From Forficula auricularia (Eukaryota; Arthropoda; Insecta; Dermaptera; Forficulidae): DNA of 64,000 nucleotides. The position numbers were made by a program, and so were the translations under genes. The notes beneath the pieces were generated by a model, which did not search any database, was not told the origin of the DNA, and saw only the letters and a list, made by a program, of their open reading frames with translations. Positions 12,782 to 25,199 of the stretch are shown piece after piece (position 1 is the first letter of the stretch; every line of letters begins with the position of its first letter). Location of the stretch: NCBI GenBank assembly GCA_024734495.1, contig JALMQS010000412.1, positions 1 to 64,000 of the forward strand. The letters run 5' to 3'.

Positions 12782-13485
12782 CTGACGTGTTCTGATGTGG
12801 CCATCCACTTGACTTTACCATACAACCTGGCCTCTCACTTATATTAATATTTAATAAAATTATTTATAATCATGTAGGGGGGGGGTTAGTTTTTGCATTT
12901 TTTGACTCCTGGGGGCCCACTGATTATGTATACAAAATTTGGTTAGTTTGGTAAATGGCCAAGATTTTAATTTTTGACCCCCCCTATTTTGGGCGGTTAG
13001 TTTTTGCATTTTTAGTCTTCTGGGGTCCCACTGATTATGTATACAAAATTTGGTTGAGTATGGTCAAATGGCCTAGATTTTTAATTTTTAACCCCCCTCC
13101 ACCCCCATTAATTTTGGGTCGATATGCACCAAAATCTAATCAGCTCTTAATCTCAATGGACCAAAACTACGTGTGAAATTTGGTTTCGATATTCACACTA
13201 GTTTTTGAGCTAGCTCGTCCACAAAAATTTGGTAACGCACAGACTAAATAACAGATAGACTAACAGACATTTTGACAAAACAATTATTATCTCGAAAAAT
13301 ATAATTTTTTCGATGTTCACTTATTAGGGCTTTTTTGTAGAGCGAAATGCCATGGTTTCGCTCAATTTCTTTAATCAAAATAATTTCAGCCGTTTTTGAG
13401 ATATTTCGAAAAAAAGAAGGAAAAAAACCACTTTTTCATGCACGATTACAATATTTGACCATACCCTGTATGGTAAAGTAAAAAG
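12782..13485 (+). repeat. Interspersed repeat family A, full-length copy
   Basis: It starts CTGACGTGTTCTGATG. A 13-bp subterminal word ACTTTACCATACA (12812-12824) is exactly inverted at the 3' end as TGTATGGTAAAGT (13467-13479), where it forms one side of the hairpin ACCATA-ccctg-TATGGT. There are no outer terminal inverted repeats and no ORF. Subterminal inverted repeats with a 3' hairpin are known for Helentron-type non-autonomous elements (HINE/DINE-1); assignment to that class is an inference. A further truncated start is at about 14060-14160. Confidence 0.75.
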
Positions 13486-14393
13486 GCTGCATATCTTCTA
13501 TGTTTTTCAAGTTATTAAGCTCATATTTGAGATATAGGTATTTTTTCAAATTATATTTAATAACAGTTTTCAATGATTTCTCTTTATGAATCAACAACTC
13601 TGCTAATCTCGGTAAAACAAAATCTTTTCAACGTTTTTCTTTAAATATAATATCTATTATCACAGGAAAACTACTCCCTTCCTTAAAATAAAAGTAACTA
13701 GCTCCCCAAAAGTGATGTAACCTAGTCCTGAATAGTAGATAGAAATATAAAATTTCTCTGTTTGTCTGTACTTGGGGGGTAAATGTGAGAAGTGGTTTCC
13801 TCTCAGTGGTGACGCACACTAGACTAGAATTTGAATGGGAAAGTCAGGGTGTGGGTGGATGAGCCACTGCCATTAAAAGATGAATAGAAGAAAAATGTAA
13901 TTTCTTTGATGACGTCAAATAATTAAATTAATTTATCCTTTCGGATTATTTAGGGAAAATAATGGAGAACTATTTGTAAGTAAATGAACTTCGCATTTTC
14001 AAGTCAAATATCTATGAAATAATTCTGAAAGTTTGTAGGAATATTTTGATATTTTTGAAAATAAACAGATGTGTCCATCCACAAAAATTTACCATACACC
14101 TGCCCTCTATCTTAAATTTAATATTTAAATGAATAATTTATAATCATTTACGAAAGAGCCTTAATATCGATACTTTAATTTTAGACTTGGTCGTCTTTTC
14201 CTTTAAAACTTTAAGTCATTAAAGATAGCTATGGTTATTGTTAAAAATAAACAAACAAATATGTTGTAAACAATTTTATTGATTGTTTAATGTAAATAAA
14301 TAAATATACATCTTTTAATAGAACAATTTCAGGAAAAATTCTCCTTTTATCAATGAAAATTTGAAATTTTTGAAAAAAGTGTTTAAAATAGAT

Positions 14394-15178
14394 CAAGAGC
14401 CCACGACGGCCAGACCTTCGTTATTTTATAAAAGCTGAAAAGTTTTTCTGTGCATGTCCCCTATACAGGTAAGAACGACCAGCGACTATAGAGTTTGGGT
14501 TGTGGTTACTTTGACACTTATGACAGCATTACTACCCCTGCCAGACACCCTAAACTTTAATACATTATAATTATACTTTCGTTATAATATAAAAGATAAA
14601 TTTTATATATGTTACTTGGCGACCTATAAAAATATGTTACCTCAATAGGCGGACAGTTTTAATGGTTTTTACATAGATTTTTGACATTTCGGTTATTATA
14701 GATAACCATTGGTGAAGACATGGAGGAATCGACTTAAAATCAAAAATAACCATCGATTCTTATCTAATACTAGAGGAATAACCTTATTGCATTTCCTTTT
14801 TGATTGTTTTGACTATTAATGGCAACCTCTACTGAAAACGTGGAAGAATCGACTTAAAATCAAAAAGACTAAACTCTTTTATGGCAAACCACTCAAGCTT
14901 GAGTTTAGGGGTGTCTGGCAGGGGATTGCAACTGTCATAAGTGTCCGGCAATGGATGACGAGATTTCTAAAGTTATCCCGAAGAAAATATAAAAATTGAG
15001 CTTTATACTTTAACGAATTTAAAGTACTATTTTATACACCTTTATTACCTGTTACCTGCCAAAGTAACCACAACCCAAACTCTATAGTCGCTGGTCGTTC
15101 TTACCTGTATAGGGGACATGCATAGAAAAACTTTCAGCTTTTATAAAATAACGAAAGTCTGGCCGTCGTGGGCTCTTG
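14394..15178. mobile_element. Foldback element with CAAGAGCCCACGACGG termini
   Basis: The outer 145 bp are almost perfectly inverted. The left end is CAAGAGCCCACGACGGCC and the right end is GGCCGTCGTGGGCTCTTG. Inner sequence also carries a second dyad around AACCATTGGTGAAGACAT / ATGGTTATCTATAATA. There is no coding capacity. Confidence 0.85.
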
Positions 15179-15610
15179 AAAACAACTATAAACAAATAAA
15201 TATTTTAAAAATAGATAATAAAAATAAGGAATCCCTAAATTTTAGATAACGAGCGGAATTCCGAAGATTAATTTTAGAAATTGTCGAAATTTTAAACTAC
15301 AAAATTTCAATTAACAAAAGGTCAGATATATGGGACTGTTTTTCTAATATTTATAGAAAATTTGAAGAGAAAAATAATGTTTTGTAAATATTTATATTTT
15401 TTGTTTTTATTCAAGGTAATTTCATCCCCAAGACAATTTGTATCATTGTCTATTTTCAAAATATTTATTTGTTTAGTGTTACTTTATAAATAATTCCTTT
15501 TCAAAGCATCTTTTTCTTTAAAAATTTCAAATTTCTATTAATAAAAGGTGAATTTCTCCTTAAAAGTCTGGATTTTTAATAAACGTTTCTATACCTTGTC
15601 TATTTCAGAA

Positions 15611-17030
15611 AATAAACATATCTTACCTAATTAAAGGGGAACTGTGAAGCACATATCACATGACTTTCCCTTATAAATATTAAGTAATCTGCCCTGATTT
15701 GTGCCGACCTCATTACTTTCACTTATCATTAATAAATCTTATATAGTTATATGTTTTTTGTCCAACACATGACTTTCCCTTACCAACATTAAATATTTTG
15801 CAGTATTTGTGCCCGCCACATTACTTTAACTTATCAACATTGAATAATGTATTCGTGTTTATTGCCCACCCTCAGATTTTCACTTATCATCATCGAATAT
15901 TTATGATGATCAATTCAATTTTTTGAACCCATACTATGTTTCTGAGGATTATTTGAACGTTGGATGTTGCTAAGTGAAAGTCTGATGATGGACAATAAAC
16001 ACATTCAATGTTGATCGACATAAATTCTGAAAAATATATAATGTTGATAAGGGAAAAATCATGTGTTCGCCACATAACATGGAGGGTTACTTAATATGTA
16101 TTTACACGGGAAAATCATGTCTAGAGGCCGGATTTTTATGCAGTAAAAACTGCCAAAATATGCAGAATACGTTCAAATATGCAAATATATGCAGTAAAAA
16201 TTGACAGAAGACAAAAAGACTATATATTTGAAGGAGTGCTATGAAAGGATTAAAATGACAAAGTAAGCTATAGACACCAAGTGTCAAATATGTACTTTTA
16301 TTGCGTAAAAAAGTTCACAAAATTCTCATTATATTTAATATATTAAAAAATCTTTAAACTCAAAGAAATAATAGGTAATAAAGTCAACATAATAAATATA
16401 ATAATGTTTCACGGCTATAATCTGATCAGTACATTAATTTACACACACTTTCACACATACACACGAACACTCAATGGCCAAAATGGGCTATATGTAGTTA
16501 CCGAAGGCCATTAAAATAATAATAATAATAATAAAGAAATAATTAATAAAGGATCTCAAAAATAATTAAAATTTGATTGTAATTATGAATAATTTATGTT
16601 TACAAGTATTTTTCTAAATTATCTTCTAGGTTATTATTATGTCTACGGTCACTTAAAATTTATTTACACGATGAAAAGAATCGCTCCACATCCTCAGATA
16701 TAATGGGGGGAAATTTAAAGGAACTTTATATATATATTTCTTCATTTTTTTCATTCTTTCTCCGAAAATTTACTTTTAAAAAATCTGTATTTGGCGCGAA
16801 ATAGGCAAAATTTGTCAAAAAATAAATTTTATGCAATATTACTCAAATATGCAAAAATATGCAGTATAAAATTTAACCCACAGTATCCTAGATGCATGAT
16901 TCGGATAGATAATTGACCTCCTGGGTCGTATGTGTCGGCAAACAAAATATGCAATTGCATAGGAATCCGGTCTCTAGTCATGTGAGATGCGCTTCACAGT
17001 TCCCCTTCAATTAGGTAAAATATGTTTATT
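15611..17030. mobile_element. Foldback element hosting a nested element
   Basis: The left end AATAAACATATCTTACCTAA (15611) is inverted at 17012-17030, and the match extends about 55 bp to CACATGACT. The left part contains imperfect direct subrepeats (ACATGACTTTCCCTTA..ACTTATCA) and inverted versions of them at 15960-16070. The element at 16121-16977 is inserted into its right half. Confidence 0.75.
16121..16977. mobile_element. Nested TIR element, CTAGAGGCCGGAT termini
   Basis: The ends read CTAGAGGCCGGATTTTTATG and CATAGGAATCCGGTCTCTAG (inverse with few changes). TCATGT flanks both sides (16115-16120 and 16978-16983), giving a 6-bp target duplication. The 857-bp body is rich in the word TATGCA/ATGCAG near both ends and includes SINE-like sequence at about 16420-16540. 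It is a non-autonomous DNA element; hAT-like is possible but the duplication is not 8 bp. Confidence 0.75.
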
Positions 17031-17067
17031 TGCTCAAATTAAATTGGAAAAGGTGTAGATAGTTCTA

Positions 17068-17695
17068 TTGAAAATTTCTATTTACAGAAGACAATCTCAA
17101 TTATTTCTTTTTATTAATAGTAAATTTCCTAAATGCTTACTGTGCATGTTAACGTTTTTAGTAGATAGTACCATACAAGAGATCTTCCTTCTTGCTTTTA
17201 TATGTATATTATATAGTATCTATAATAACTACTACTATACTATAATAGTATATAAAAAAAGAGGTAGAATGAATACCTACATATATTTTAATTTATTTCT
17301 TTGCTAACATTTTGACCCGCTCCCGCCATCATCAAAGGCATCGTTGTGCACAAAGTTTTGATCTTAATTGCATTTAAAAATAATATTTTCTATTCTCTAG
17401 TTCTACTACTCCGTGTCTCCAATATAAAATATCTCCAATTAATAAAATTTCTTTCTCTCTCTTTTGTTAACATCACCTACTATAGTTACTATAAAATATA
17501 TGAAATACATTAACTATACTAGATTTGCATGCCTTTTAATATTTTAATTAATAATTAATTATTAGTTTTTTCCTTTTTATTTAAGAAAAATATATACATA
17601 ATATTTAGATTTAAATTTATGTACAGGTAATAATTAAATAAATTTCTTAAATACATATAGATTAAATTAGTATATAAGTGTCTCTGTCTCGGTCC
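17068..17695. other. AT-rich stretch, no feature recognised
   Basis: One frame of 79 codons (17068-17307) is hydrophobic and AT-biased with no motif or splice context, so I do not call it a gene. Confidence 0.3.
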
Positions 17696-17697
17696 AC

Positions 17698-18971
17698 TTG
17701 TAAGGTATCCCAAACAAAACTCAACGATAAACCATGAACAGGGGATAAGCCAGTTTATAACGGTCTAGAATCTTAAAAAAAAATTAATAATAGTCATAGT
17801 TTTCGAGTTATAGGTATTTTTTTGAAAACGGTGAAAAAATCGCTACCCTGCACTAAATATTGAAATGATGTTACTACAAATTTCCATATTTTATGATTCT
17901 AATTTTTGTTACTCAATCCTGAATAATCTTGCCATTGACCACAATCCAAAAGTACTATACTTTTGGAGAAAAAAAATTAGTGTCTCCATATGTTAAAAAA
18001 TTAGCTAAAATAAAAACGGCTAACTTTGACTCCTTCATAGGATAAAAAGATGTACTACTCCAACAAGTTATTTTGAAAAATGGCCACTTTTTTGGCTTTT
18101 CGGCCCTTCTCGCCATTAGCCAATTTACGATACTATTATTAAATTGTTCTTCTATGTAGGAATCAAATTTTTAGAAATGGCCACTTTAGTGAAGATTTCA
18201 AGATGGTACAAAATTTACTAGTTCTTTTTTTAGAAAAAAAATAATTGTATTTTTTTTGCAAAATAACACCTAATTTAAAAATAATTATTTGATAGATGTT
18301 TATTATATTTAATATATTAATTAATTGCCCCATCTTGATTAAATTAATCATTAGTTATTATGGCCATTAGAACTATTAATAGCATAATAATTTATCTATA
18401 ACCGAGATTAATTAAATCAAGATGGGACATAATTAATTAATATAATAAATAAATAACATTATCAAATAATGTTTTTAAGTTGGGTATTATTTTGCAAAAA
18501 ATACAAATATATTTTTTTCTAAAAAAAGAACTACGTTTTATACGATTTAGAAATCTTGACTAAAGTGACTATTTTTTAAAATAACTTGCCATGTTAGGGT
18601 AGTATATCTTTGTATTATCCTATGAAGAGGAGTCAAAGTTAGCCGTTTTTATTTTAGCTAATTTTTTAACAGATGAATCTAGAGACACTAATTTTTTCCT
18701 CCAAAAGTATAGTTCTTTTGGATTGTGGTCAATAGCAGGATTATTCAGGATTGGGTGTCAAAATGAATAATCCAATATGGAAAATCAATCATTTCAATAT
18801 TTGGTGTAGGGTAGCGATTTTCATTTCCAACATTTTCAAAAAAATATCTTTAATCGAAAACAATGAGACTTTTATTAAAGTTTTTTTTTTTTTTATAAGA
18901 TTCTAGACCGTCATAAACTGGCCTATCTTCTGTTCACGGTTTAACGTTGAGCTTATGGGACACCCTGTATA
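17698..18971. mobile_element. Foldback element with long near-perfect arms
   Basis: Arms of roughly 600 bp run inward from GGTATCCCAAACAAAACTC (left) and its inverse ending AGGGTGTCCC (right), and meet around 18340-18380. The outer end resembles the CAGGGTGTCCCA-type terminus common to arthropod MITEs. A transcript through it would fold into a very long hairpin. Confidence 0.85.
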
Positions 18972-19141
18972 AGGTGAGAAATCTTCTGTCTCTGTTGCTT
19001 ACTTCTTTCTATCTTTTATATATTATAGTCATGTATATAATATACACGACTATTAATATATAAAGCTAGAGAGTGAGAAATCCATAAATATGATAAATAA
19101 TAAAAGAATCTTGAATTGACCATCCTCCATCCCCGACCACC

Positions 19142-19335
19142 TTCCCTACGCGAAACACGACTTATATAGCCAGGGTCCCCCTCCAATGGCCAGCCGAGAG
19201 CTGGCGGAGCCGCCCGGGCTCAGGCGGAAAGGTGCGCCTGGTGGGAGGGAGACTCCTCTCCACCTGAGCGCCAGGCGTCTCCCTTGGCAACCGGCCGGCG
19301 GAGTTAAGGGGAAGGAGGGGCAATTCAATGGATCT
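19142..19335. other. GC-rich island of unknown origin
   Basis: About 190 bp is sharply more GC-rich than its surroundings, with dyads such as GGCCAGCCGAGAGCTGGC. The open minus-strand frame has no recognisable motif. It may be the 3' untranslated part of a retroelement or an rDNA/tRNA-derived fragment, but neither is demonstrated. Confidence 0.35.
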
Positions 19336-19611
19336 CTTATAGGAAAGGAACTTTGAAATGAAAGGAGGGAGATTCTTTTTAACAAATATATTTATTTATC
19401 TTTTTTTTTTACATAGAAAATAAATAATAACTACATTTATTTATTGATAATTCATTTTCTTGAAGTTGTTGGTTCAACAGGTGGCTTGATGGGAACCTCT
19501 ATGCCTAGAACATACAAAACACATAGAATCAAAATACAAAGAAATAAATAAATTGGATTATTTTACGCGCTAATGATCTTAGAAGTTGATGAACTCTAAA
19601 ACTCCCATTTA

Positions 19612-20528
19612 TTTATGAAAATTTTTTTAGTTAAACTCCTTCACATAGAAAAAACAGAATAAATAGATTTTTTTATTTTGAAATGTACCTACATGCAATT
19701 GGGCGTTAATTGATTTGGAATGGACTGTTTCTGGTCTAATGTGTTTCTCATAAGGCAAACATTGGCGAAACTATTTAGTAATAAATAAACTTTTTAATAG
19801 AGAAATATTTTTAAATTCTAATTCTCTATTTTGTTTTTACTATGAATGTGTAGGTAGGTGTTTAACTATGAACATTTTATGTATAATTTTTGTATTCTTT
19901 TATCCAATTTCCATAATCAAAAAAAAAAAAACATTTCTTATTAAAAAGTTTTTAGTTCATCCAATATGTTTTCGGGCTTAAATTAACCCGAGGGGTGAAC
20001 CGCGATTGGAATTAAGTGTACACCGTCTTTGGAATTACTTTGAAATTCATTAGATAATCTATTCTTATCTTATTGTTCTTCTACTTGGAAATGGAAGTGG
20101 AAGTATGTGTACACGATTTTAGGTCGCGGTTCACCCTTCGATTTAATCCATCTTCATCAACATGTATTGGATGAAATAAAAAAAATTTCATAAGAAAATT
20201 AAGTTTTTTATTTGATTATAGAAATTGGATAAAAGAATAAAAAATTATACATAAAATGTTCATAGTTAAACACCTACCTACACATTCATAGTAAAAACAA
20301 AATAAACAGAGAGAATTAGAATTTAAAAACATTTATCTATTAAAAAGTTCATTTTTATTACTAAATAGTTCGCCAATGTTTGCCTTATGAGAAACACATT
20401 AGACCAGAAACAGTTCATATCAAATAAATTAATGCCCAATTGCATGTAGGTACATTTCAAAATAAAAAAATCTATTTATTCTGTTTTTTCTATGTGAAGG
20501 AGTTTAACTAAAAAAAATTTCATAAATT
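19612..20528. mobile_element. Foldback element split at its centre by a MITE
   Basis: The left arm starting TTATGAAAATTTTTTTAG is inverted at the right end (CTAAAAAAAATTTCATAA), and similarity continues inward for about 370 bp on both sides (for example GTAGGTAGGTGTTTAACTAT and its inverse). The loop is occupied by the MITE at 19989-20140. Confidence 0.85.
19989..20140. mobile_element. 152-bp MITE, copy 2 of the GGGGTGAACCGCG family
   Basis: The ends CGAGGGGTGAACCGCGA and TCGCGGTTCACCCTTCG form a 17-bp terminal inverted repeat with one mismatch. The internal sequence (GTGTACACCGTCTTTGGAAT and CTTCTACTTGGAAATG) matches copy 1 at 2288-2443. The flanking 8-mers are only partly alike. The insertion lies in the loop of the foldback element at 19612-20528. 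Confidence 0.85.
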
Positions 20529-20945
20529 TATTTTCTCACACCTAAAAACTTATCTATATTATTAATTATACCTACTTAAAAAATATATATATATAATAAG
20601 TATAATTTTTTCTAGAATATTTTTGGTGTTGTGATTTTGGAAAATATAAGTAAATAATTAGTAATGTTAACTTAGTAAAACATTAATATCGGATTATTAA
20701 TTAATTTATTTAGTTAAGCTCTGAGGCAAAATACAAAAGACTGAAGTACAATTGGCAATTTTTTAATCAAGATATCTTATTTCCTCGCATATTTCTAAAC
20801 AATAATATATTAATACTAATGATATAATAAGAATATGTATCTAAACAAATCACAATATACATTTTCAGTGCCAATATATATTTAGCACCGTGGTTGGAAT
20901 TAAATTTAGGCATGCATATTTTTTAAAATAAATATTAATAGATAA

Positions 20946-21620
20946 TTAAATAATAATAATAAAACAATGAATATTGTCGTAAAATCTTAATTTCATTATT
21001 AATAATTTTTTTTTAATGATATTGATGTGAGAAGGAGATACACCAGAAGGTGCATCCCCTAAAGGCCTGTATGGGATGGCCCCTCCATCGTGAAAAGAAC
21101 AGAGTAGAAGGAAAGAAGCCGGGATCACGAGTCAAATATCAGAAAGTTAGAGAAAACTCAGAGATTTATTTGTATTCTGGAAATTAACTTTTTTAACTAT
21201 GCGTTTATTTTATTTCGCTGGCATTTTTAGGGCACTCTAGACAGGCCGGGCCTTGTGCGGGTGCACCTGCCTGGTGACGATATTGTTATTTGAACATAGG
21301 GCCACCCCCGCGAGCATGTGTGTCCCCAACAAGCTGTTAAATCAAGATTCAGGTATAGATGCGCAAATATGAGGCGTAGTATTATTTATCTGTATACAGT
21401 GCATGTATAAAAAAAATATTATGTAACTAGTTAAGAACCGTGTATATTTTTAATTGTTAATAAGATGCTATCTATATTCTGGCGAAACAAATTGTCAATT
21501 GTCTACCTTATTAGCGAGGGTTAATTTAAAATAAATAAATAACACTAGGAAAAATTAAAGTCAATTCATATTCTTTATAGAACTCTTAATTAATTTAGTC
21601 CAGTTAAATTGTGTTTTTAC
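20946..21620. other. Spacer with unclassified repeat remnants
   Basis: A GC-richer piece at 21030-21130 and another at 21235-21320 (GTGCGGGTGCACCTG, shared with 519-540) suggest old retroelement tails. No gene is supported. Confidence 0.3.
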
Positions 21621-21633
21621 CCGGAAAGTTCTG

Positions 21634-22711
21634 AGGTAATTGTAATTTCTTCGAGCCCTTTATGTTTTTGAGTGTGCTGAATCCGAATCTGAGGTTTGCT
21701 AACAAAATTTCGTGACGGAACATTGTCAAAAATGCAAAAGAAAAGGTAAAAAAAATCTCATTTTTTGGCGATTTTTTGCTTATAACTCGAAAACTATCAA
21801 CTTTTCGTAAATAACCCTCCTATTCAAAATGAAAGTTCATAAAATTTCCTACAAATTTCATTATTTAGGTTTTTTCTCCGACTAATCGTTCGGGCTCAAG
21901 CGGAAAATCCAAGTTTTGGACCTCGGCAGCCCCCCAGATCACCCAAAAACTCGCACTTTTTTCGATTTTTTCCCATTTTGACCATGAAGTAGCACGTTTT
22001 CGAGAAAGACCACTCTATACATTCCCAAACTAGATTAAATTTGCTACAATTCAAAGTTTCATCTTAATTGGATAAATGGCAATTCGTACCGCAATGAGGT
22101 TGATTTATCAAAAAAGTGGTCCAAGTAAACGTTCAAGTAAATGAAATTTCTAGAGAAATAGACAGGAATTAAGTTTCTAGAATGAATGGTTTTCATTTTA
22201 TGAAGGAAAAACTGAGATTGCTGAAATTGCATTTTTTCAAAACTTCAACCTCATTGCGGCACGGATTACCATTTATCCAATTAAGATGAAACTTTGTTTG
22301 AATTGTAGCAAATTTAATCTAGTTTAAAAATATATAGAGTGGTCTTTGTCAAAAACGTGCTCCTTCATGGTTAAAATGGGAAAATATCGAAAAAGTTCGA
22401 GTTTTGGGGAGATCCGCGGGGCTGCCAAGGTCGAAAACTTGGATTTTGTGCTTGAGCCCGAACGGTAGATCAGAGAAAAAAACCTAAATGATGAAATTTG
22501 TAGGGAATTTTATGAACTTTCATTTTGAATAGGAAGGTTGTTTACGAAAATTTGATAGTTTTCGAGTTATAAGGAAAAAACCGCCAAAAGATTTTTTACC
22601 TTTTTTTTGCATTTTCTACAATGTTCCGTCACGAAACTTTGTTAGCAAACCTCAGATTCGGATTCAGCTCACCAAAAAACATACAAGGTCGAAGAAATTA
22701 CAACTAAATTA
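21634..22711. mobile_element. Foldback element, family C
   Basis: Arms of about 480 bp are inverted. TGTAATTTCTTCGA near 21640 pairs with TCGAAGAAATTACA near 22690, and GGTTTGCTAACAAAATTTCG has its inverse at about 22635. The inner block (CTTCATAAAATGAAAACCA, GCACGGATTACC-type, AATGAGGTTGAA) is shared with the foldbacks at 33899-36050, 42765-43866 and 59904-60468, which defines family C. Confidence 0.85.
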
Positions 22712-22894
22712 AAATTTTTCAAAATCCCACGAAAAATTTATCCGTTCTAATCTAATATCAAGATCTAAAAAGAACTTTGTTAATTTTTTATTTAATTTTT
22801 TTTTATATACTAGTATATATAACTATAATTAATATTTTATTAATTTTTTTTGTTTTTTAAGTTGTATTGTAAAATGTTTTTATATTTTTTGATG

Positions 22895-23840
22895 TACTTA
22901 ACGCGAGAACCTATACGCTAGTGTCGATGGCCGGGATTTGGAGATGTGCGCGGGAGCAAAGAACTCTTATAATTGGATGCTGCGCCCAGGAGTAATTAAA
23001 AACAATACTTTTATAGAATTTTGTAGGCTGAGATCGGGGTCCCTTCCTTCAGCCGTAAGAACCAGCAGGGGAAGACGGCCGGAGGGGCCCCCGATGTGCC
23101 GGGCTGGGTGCAGACGAACTGAAACAACGGCGCACATCATCCAATGTTGTGATAGGACCGCGGATGGGCGGGTTAAGAGGCATGACGCGGTGGTACGATG
23201 TCTGGCCGATGATTTGATAAAAAAGGAATGCGTGTCGAGTTGGAGTACTTGTACTCCAGCTCGGCAGGCAATAGAAAGCCAGACATCGTGGCAAAGGATT
23301 CGTCGGGGGTGGTGTGGGTTTTGGATGTCCAGATCGTCTCCGCGCTTGCAGGACTGGGTGTTGCCCACCGAAACAAAATAGAAAAATATAGGGGCAACTC
23401 CAGTCTGGTGGACAATATTGCGGAGCGATTTGGCGTCGGGGCGGGCTCGGTCAGGGTCGAGGCCATCACACTCTCGTGGAAGGGAGTGTGGTGGCATAAA
23501 GCGGTGGGGCCCCTCATCGCCCTGGGTATGTCGCAAAAAACAATAAACAATTTGACATATAGGGCGATGAGGGGATCTCTCCTTAATTTTTACACTTTCA
23601 GCAGAAGAACATATAGAGCGGGTGGCGTATGATTATTAATTGTAAATACAAAAAAAAAAAGAAATGTGAAATGTGAGTCAGGATTAATCCTGGCTCTCTC
23701 ATCCACCCGCTCTGAATCTGAATTTATTTGTTCTGAAGCTGAAGGTGTAATGAACTTTATATTGTAAGCTGAAGGTGTAACTTTATCTTTGTAAGAGGCG
23801 GCCCGCTCCTCGGAGGCCCAATAAACAAAATTATCAAGGT
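22895..23840 (+). pseudogene. 3' end of an R2-type (RLE) non-LTR retrotransposon
   Basis: Two overlapping plus-strand frames (22938-23381 and 23228-23632) together encode the C-terminus of an R2-like protein. They contain a CCHC knuckle (CxxxCx7HxxxxC, around CRAGCRRTETTAH) and then the restriction-like endonuclease signature KPDIVA...VLDVQIVS. The conserved LSWKGVWW and the terminal RGSLLNFYTFSRRTYR follow. A frameshift near 23230 separates knuckle and endonuclease, so the copy is dead. GC content is higher than the surroundings, as expected for recent coding sequence. A 3'UTR continues to about 23840. It is not in 28S rDNA, the usual R2 target. Confidence 0.85.
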
Positions 23841-24300
23841 AAAATAAAGAGAACCTCTGGTCACCTAATAAATAAAAAAATTAATAAATAAATTTTTCAA
23901 CATAATATTGATAATTATTGATTTTTAATTTTTTGTAATGATAAAGTCAAAACAATAATAATAATAGGGAGACGAGCGTATTTGGAGGGTTCCGTATTTT
24001 TTTTTTTTTTTTTTACTGTGACCCAAATAAATTATTTAAGAGGAATCGAAATAATTTTCGTCAAAAATAGCTAGACTAAGCCAGTCAGCCTTTTTCAAAA
24101 GTTTTTCTATCGCGGACCAGTATTATTTGTAAAAATTTTACACGGATTTTTTTTTTTATGTAAAAAACATAATATATCATATTATTTAAAGTGTTAATGT
24201 TAACTTTTGACATTTGGGTTAATAAAAAATCAGGTTATTTATTTTAAATAGACTTTATTTAAAGTCAATAAATTGCCCATTACCCTGCTACTTGTGCAAT

Positions 24301-24446
24301 GAATAAAACAAATATATTTTAAGAGTTTTAATTTCGGGTATGATTAGCCCATCAGGAGATACAAAAGTAGCTATTTCTTTTATATCTCCTGAAGATGCGG
24401 GCTGATTACCCGAAATTTTAACTCTTAAAATATATTTGTTTTATTT
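24301..24446. repeat. Penelope-type inverted repeat 1
   Basis: The two arms are inverted copies of each other around a short spacer. Each arm carries a CTGAnGA-like word followed by a small GC stem and CCCGAAAT, e.g. CTCCTGAAGATGCGGGC then TTACCCGAAATT on the plus strand. The same layout recurs at 24490-24703, 26588-26770, 33300-33360, 56505-56705 and 63780-63830. Confidence 0.65.
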
Positions 24447-24489
24447 ATGTGAAATCTACCAAGTGATTTTAATTAATTCTTATTTAAAA

Positions 24490-24703
24490 TAAGTAGTTTT
24501 ATAATGAAAGGCAGTCCATAAATTATTTAATTTTATTCAATTTCCGACGTTTTGGAGACTTTTTCTCTCTCCTTCTTCAGGGTATTGAATAGTTATTCAT
24601 GGGTGAGTATAACTCGGAAGGAGACAGAAAAAGTCTCCGAAACGTCGAAAATTGAATAAAATTAAATAATTTATGGACTGCCTTTCATTATAAACTACTT
24701 ATT
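24490..24703. repeat. Penelope-type inverted repeat 2
   Basis: AGTAGTTTTATAATGAAAGG is inverted at the other end, and the arms run to a short centre. The arms contain GAAGAAGGAGA..TCTCC and AAGGAGAC..GTCTCCGAAACGTCG. It is followed at 24749-24775 by TGTTTCACCTAGAACCGACA, a block that also follows the repeats at 26588 and 56505, so these are the same element type. Confidence 0.7.
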
Positions 24704-25199
24704 TCGCTTACCAGTCCGTCTTTCTAATAAAATTAAATACTTATTTAAAATGTTTCACCTAGAACCGACACCAAGTTTGTTAAAAATTACACGTGCGATG
24801 AGTGAATTGTAGTAAAATTATATCAGAAAAGTTTTTTTATTTTTTTTTCTGAGGATCGGTATTGGGCCGCTGAGCTTGGCTTGGAAACACTAGATGGATT
24901 AAATTAATTTTTTAAATTTATACACATTTGCAAATCAAAGGTAACAAACACTTTAGAAGGCGGTTTTGTGGACGATTATTTATTTATTTATTTATTTTTG
25001 AGTGTATTATAAATAATATATTAATTGAATTTTGTTGTATTTTTCCAGTTGGCAACTGAGTCGGCCATCCACCCACTCACACATAGGAAAACTTCATAGA
25101 AGAAAAATTCATAGAAACTAAAATATTGTTAACTGTTCATTTCTATTAGTTATTTAAATTTAAATCAATTATTATATTTACAATACCATATATATCTAT

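Noticed and set aside
16500..16560. CRISPR-like or tandem array
   Set aside because: Simple AAT microsatellite beside a SINE tail. No spaced palindromic repeats anywhere in this eukaryotic window.
17068..17307. 79-codon hydrophobic frame
   Set aside because: AT-biased composition alone explains the hydrophobic residues. No start context, splice sites or motif.
19146..19385. 79-codon minus-strand frame in the GC-rich island
   Set aside because: Openness follows from GC-rich composition. No motif, and the protein is low-complexity P/G/R/S.
22967..23550. Long minus-strand frames (189 and 125 codons)
   Set aside because: They are antisense shadows of the R2-type coding sequence, which has the recognised motifs on the plus strand.
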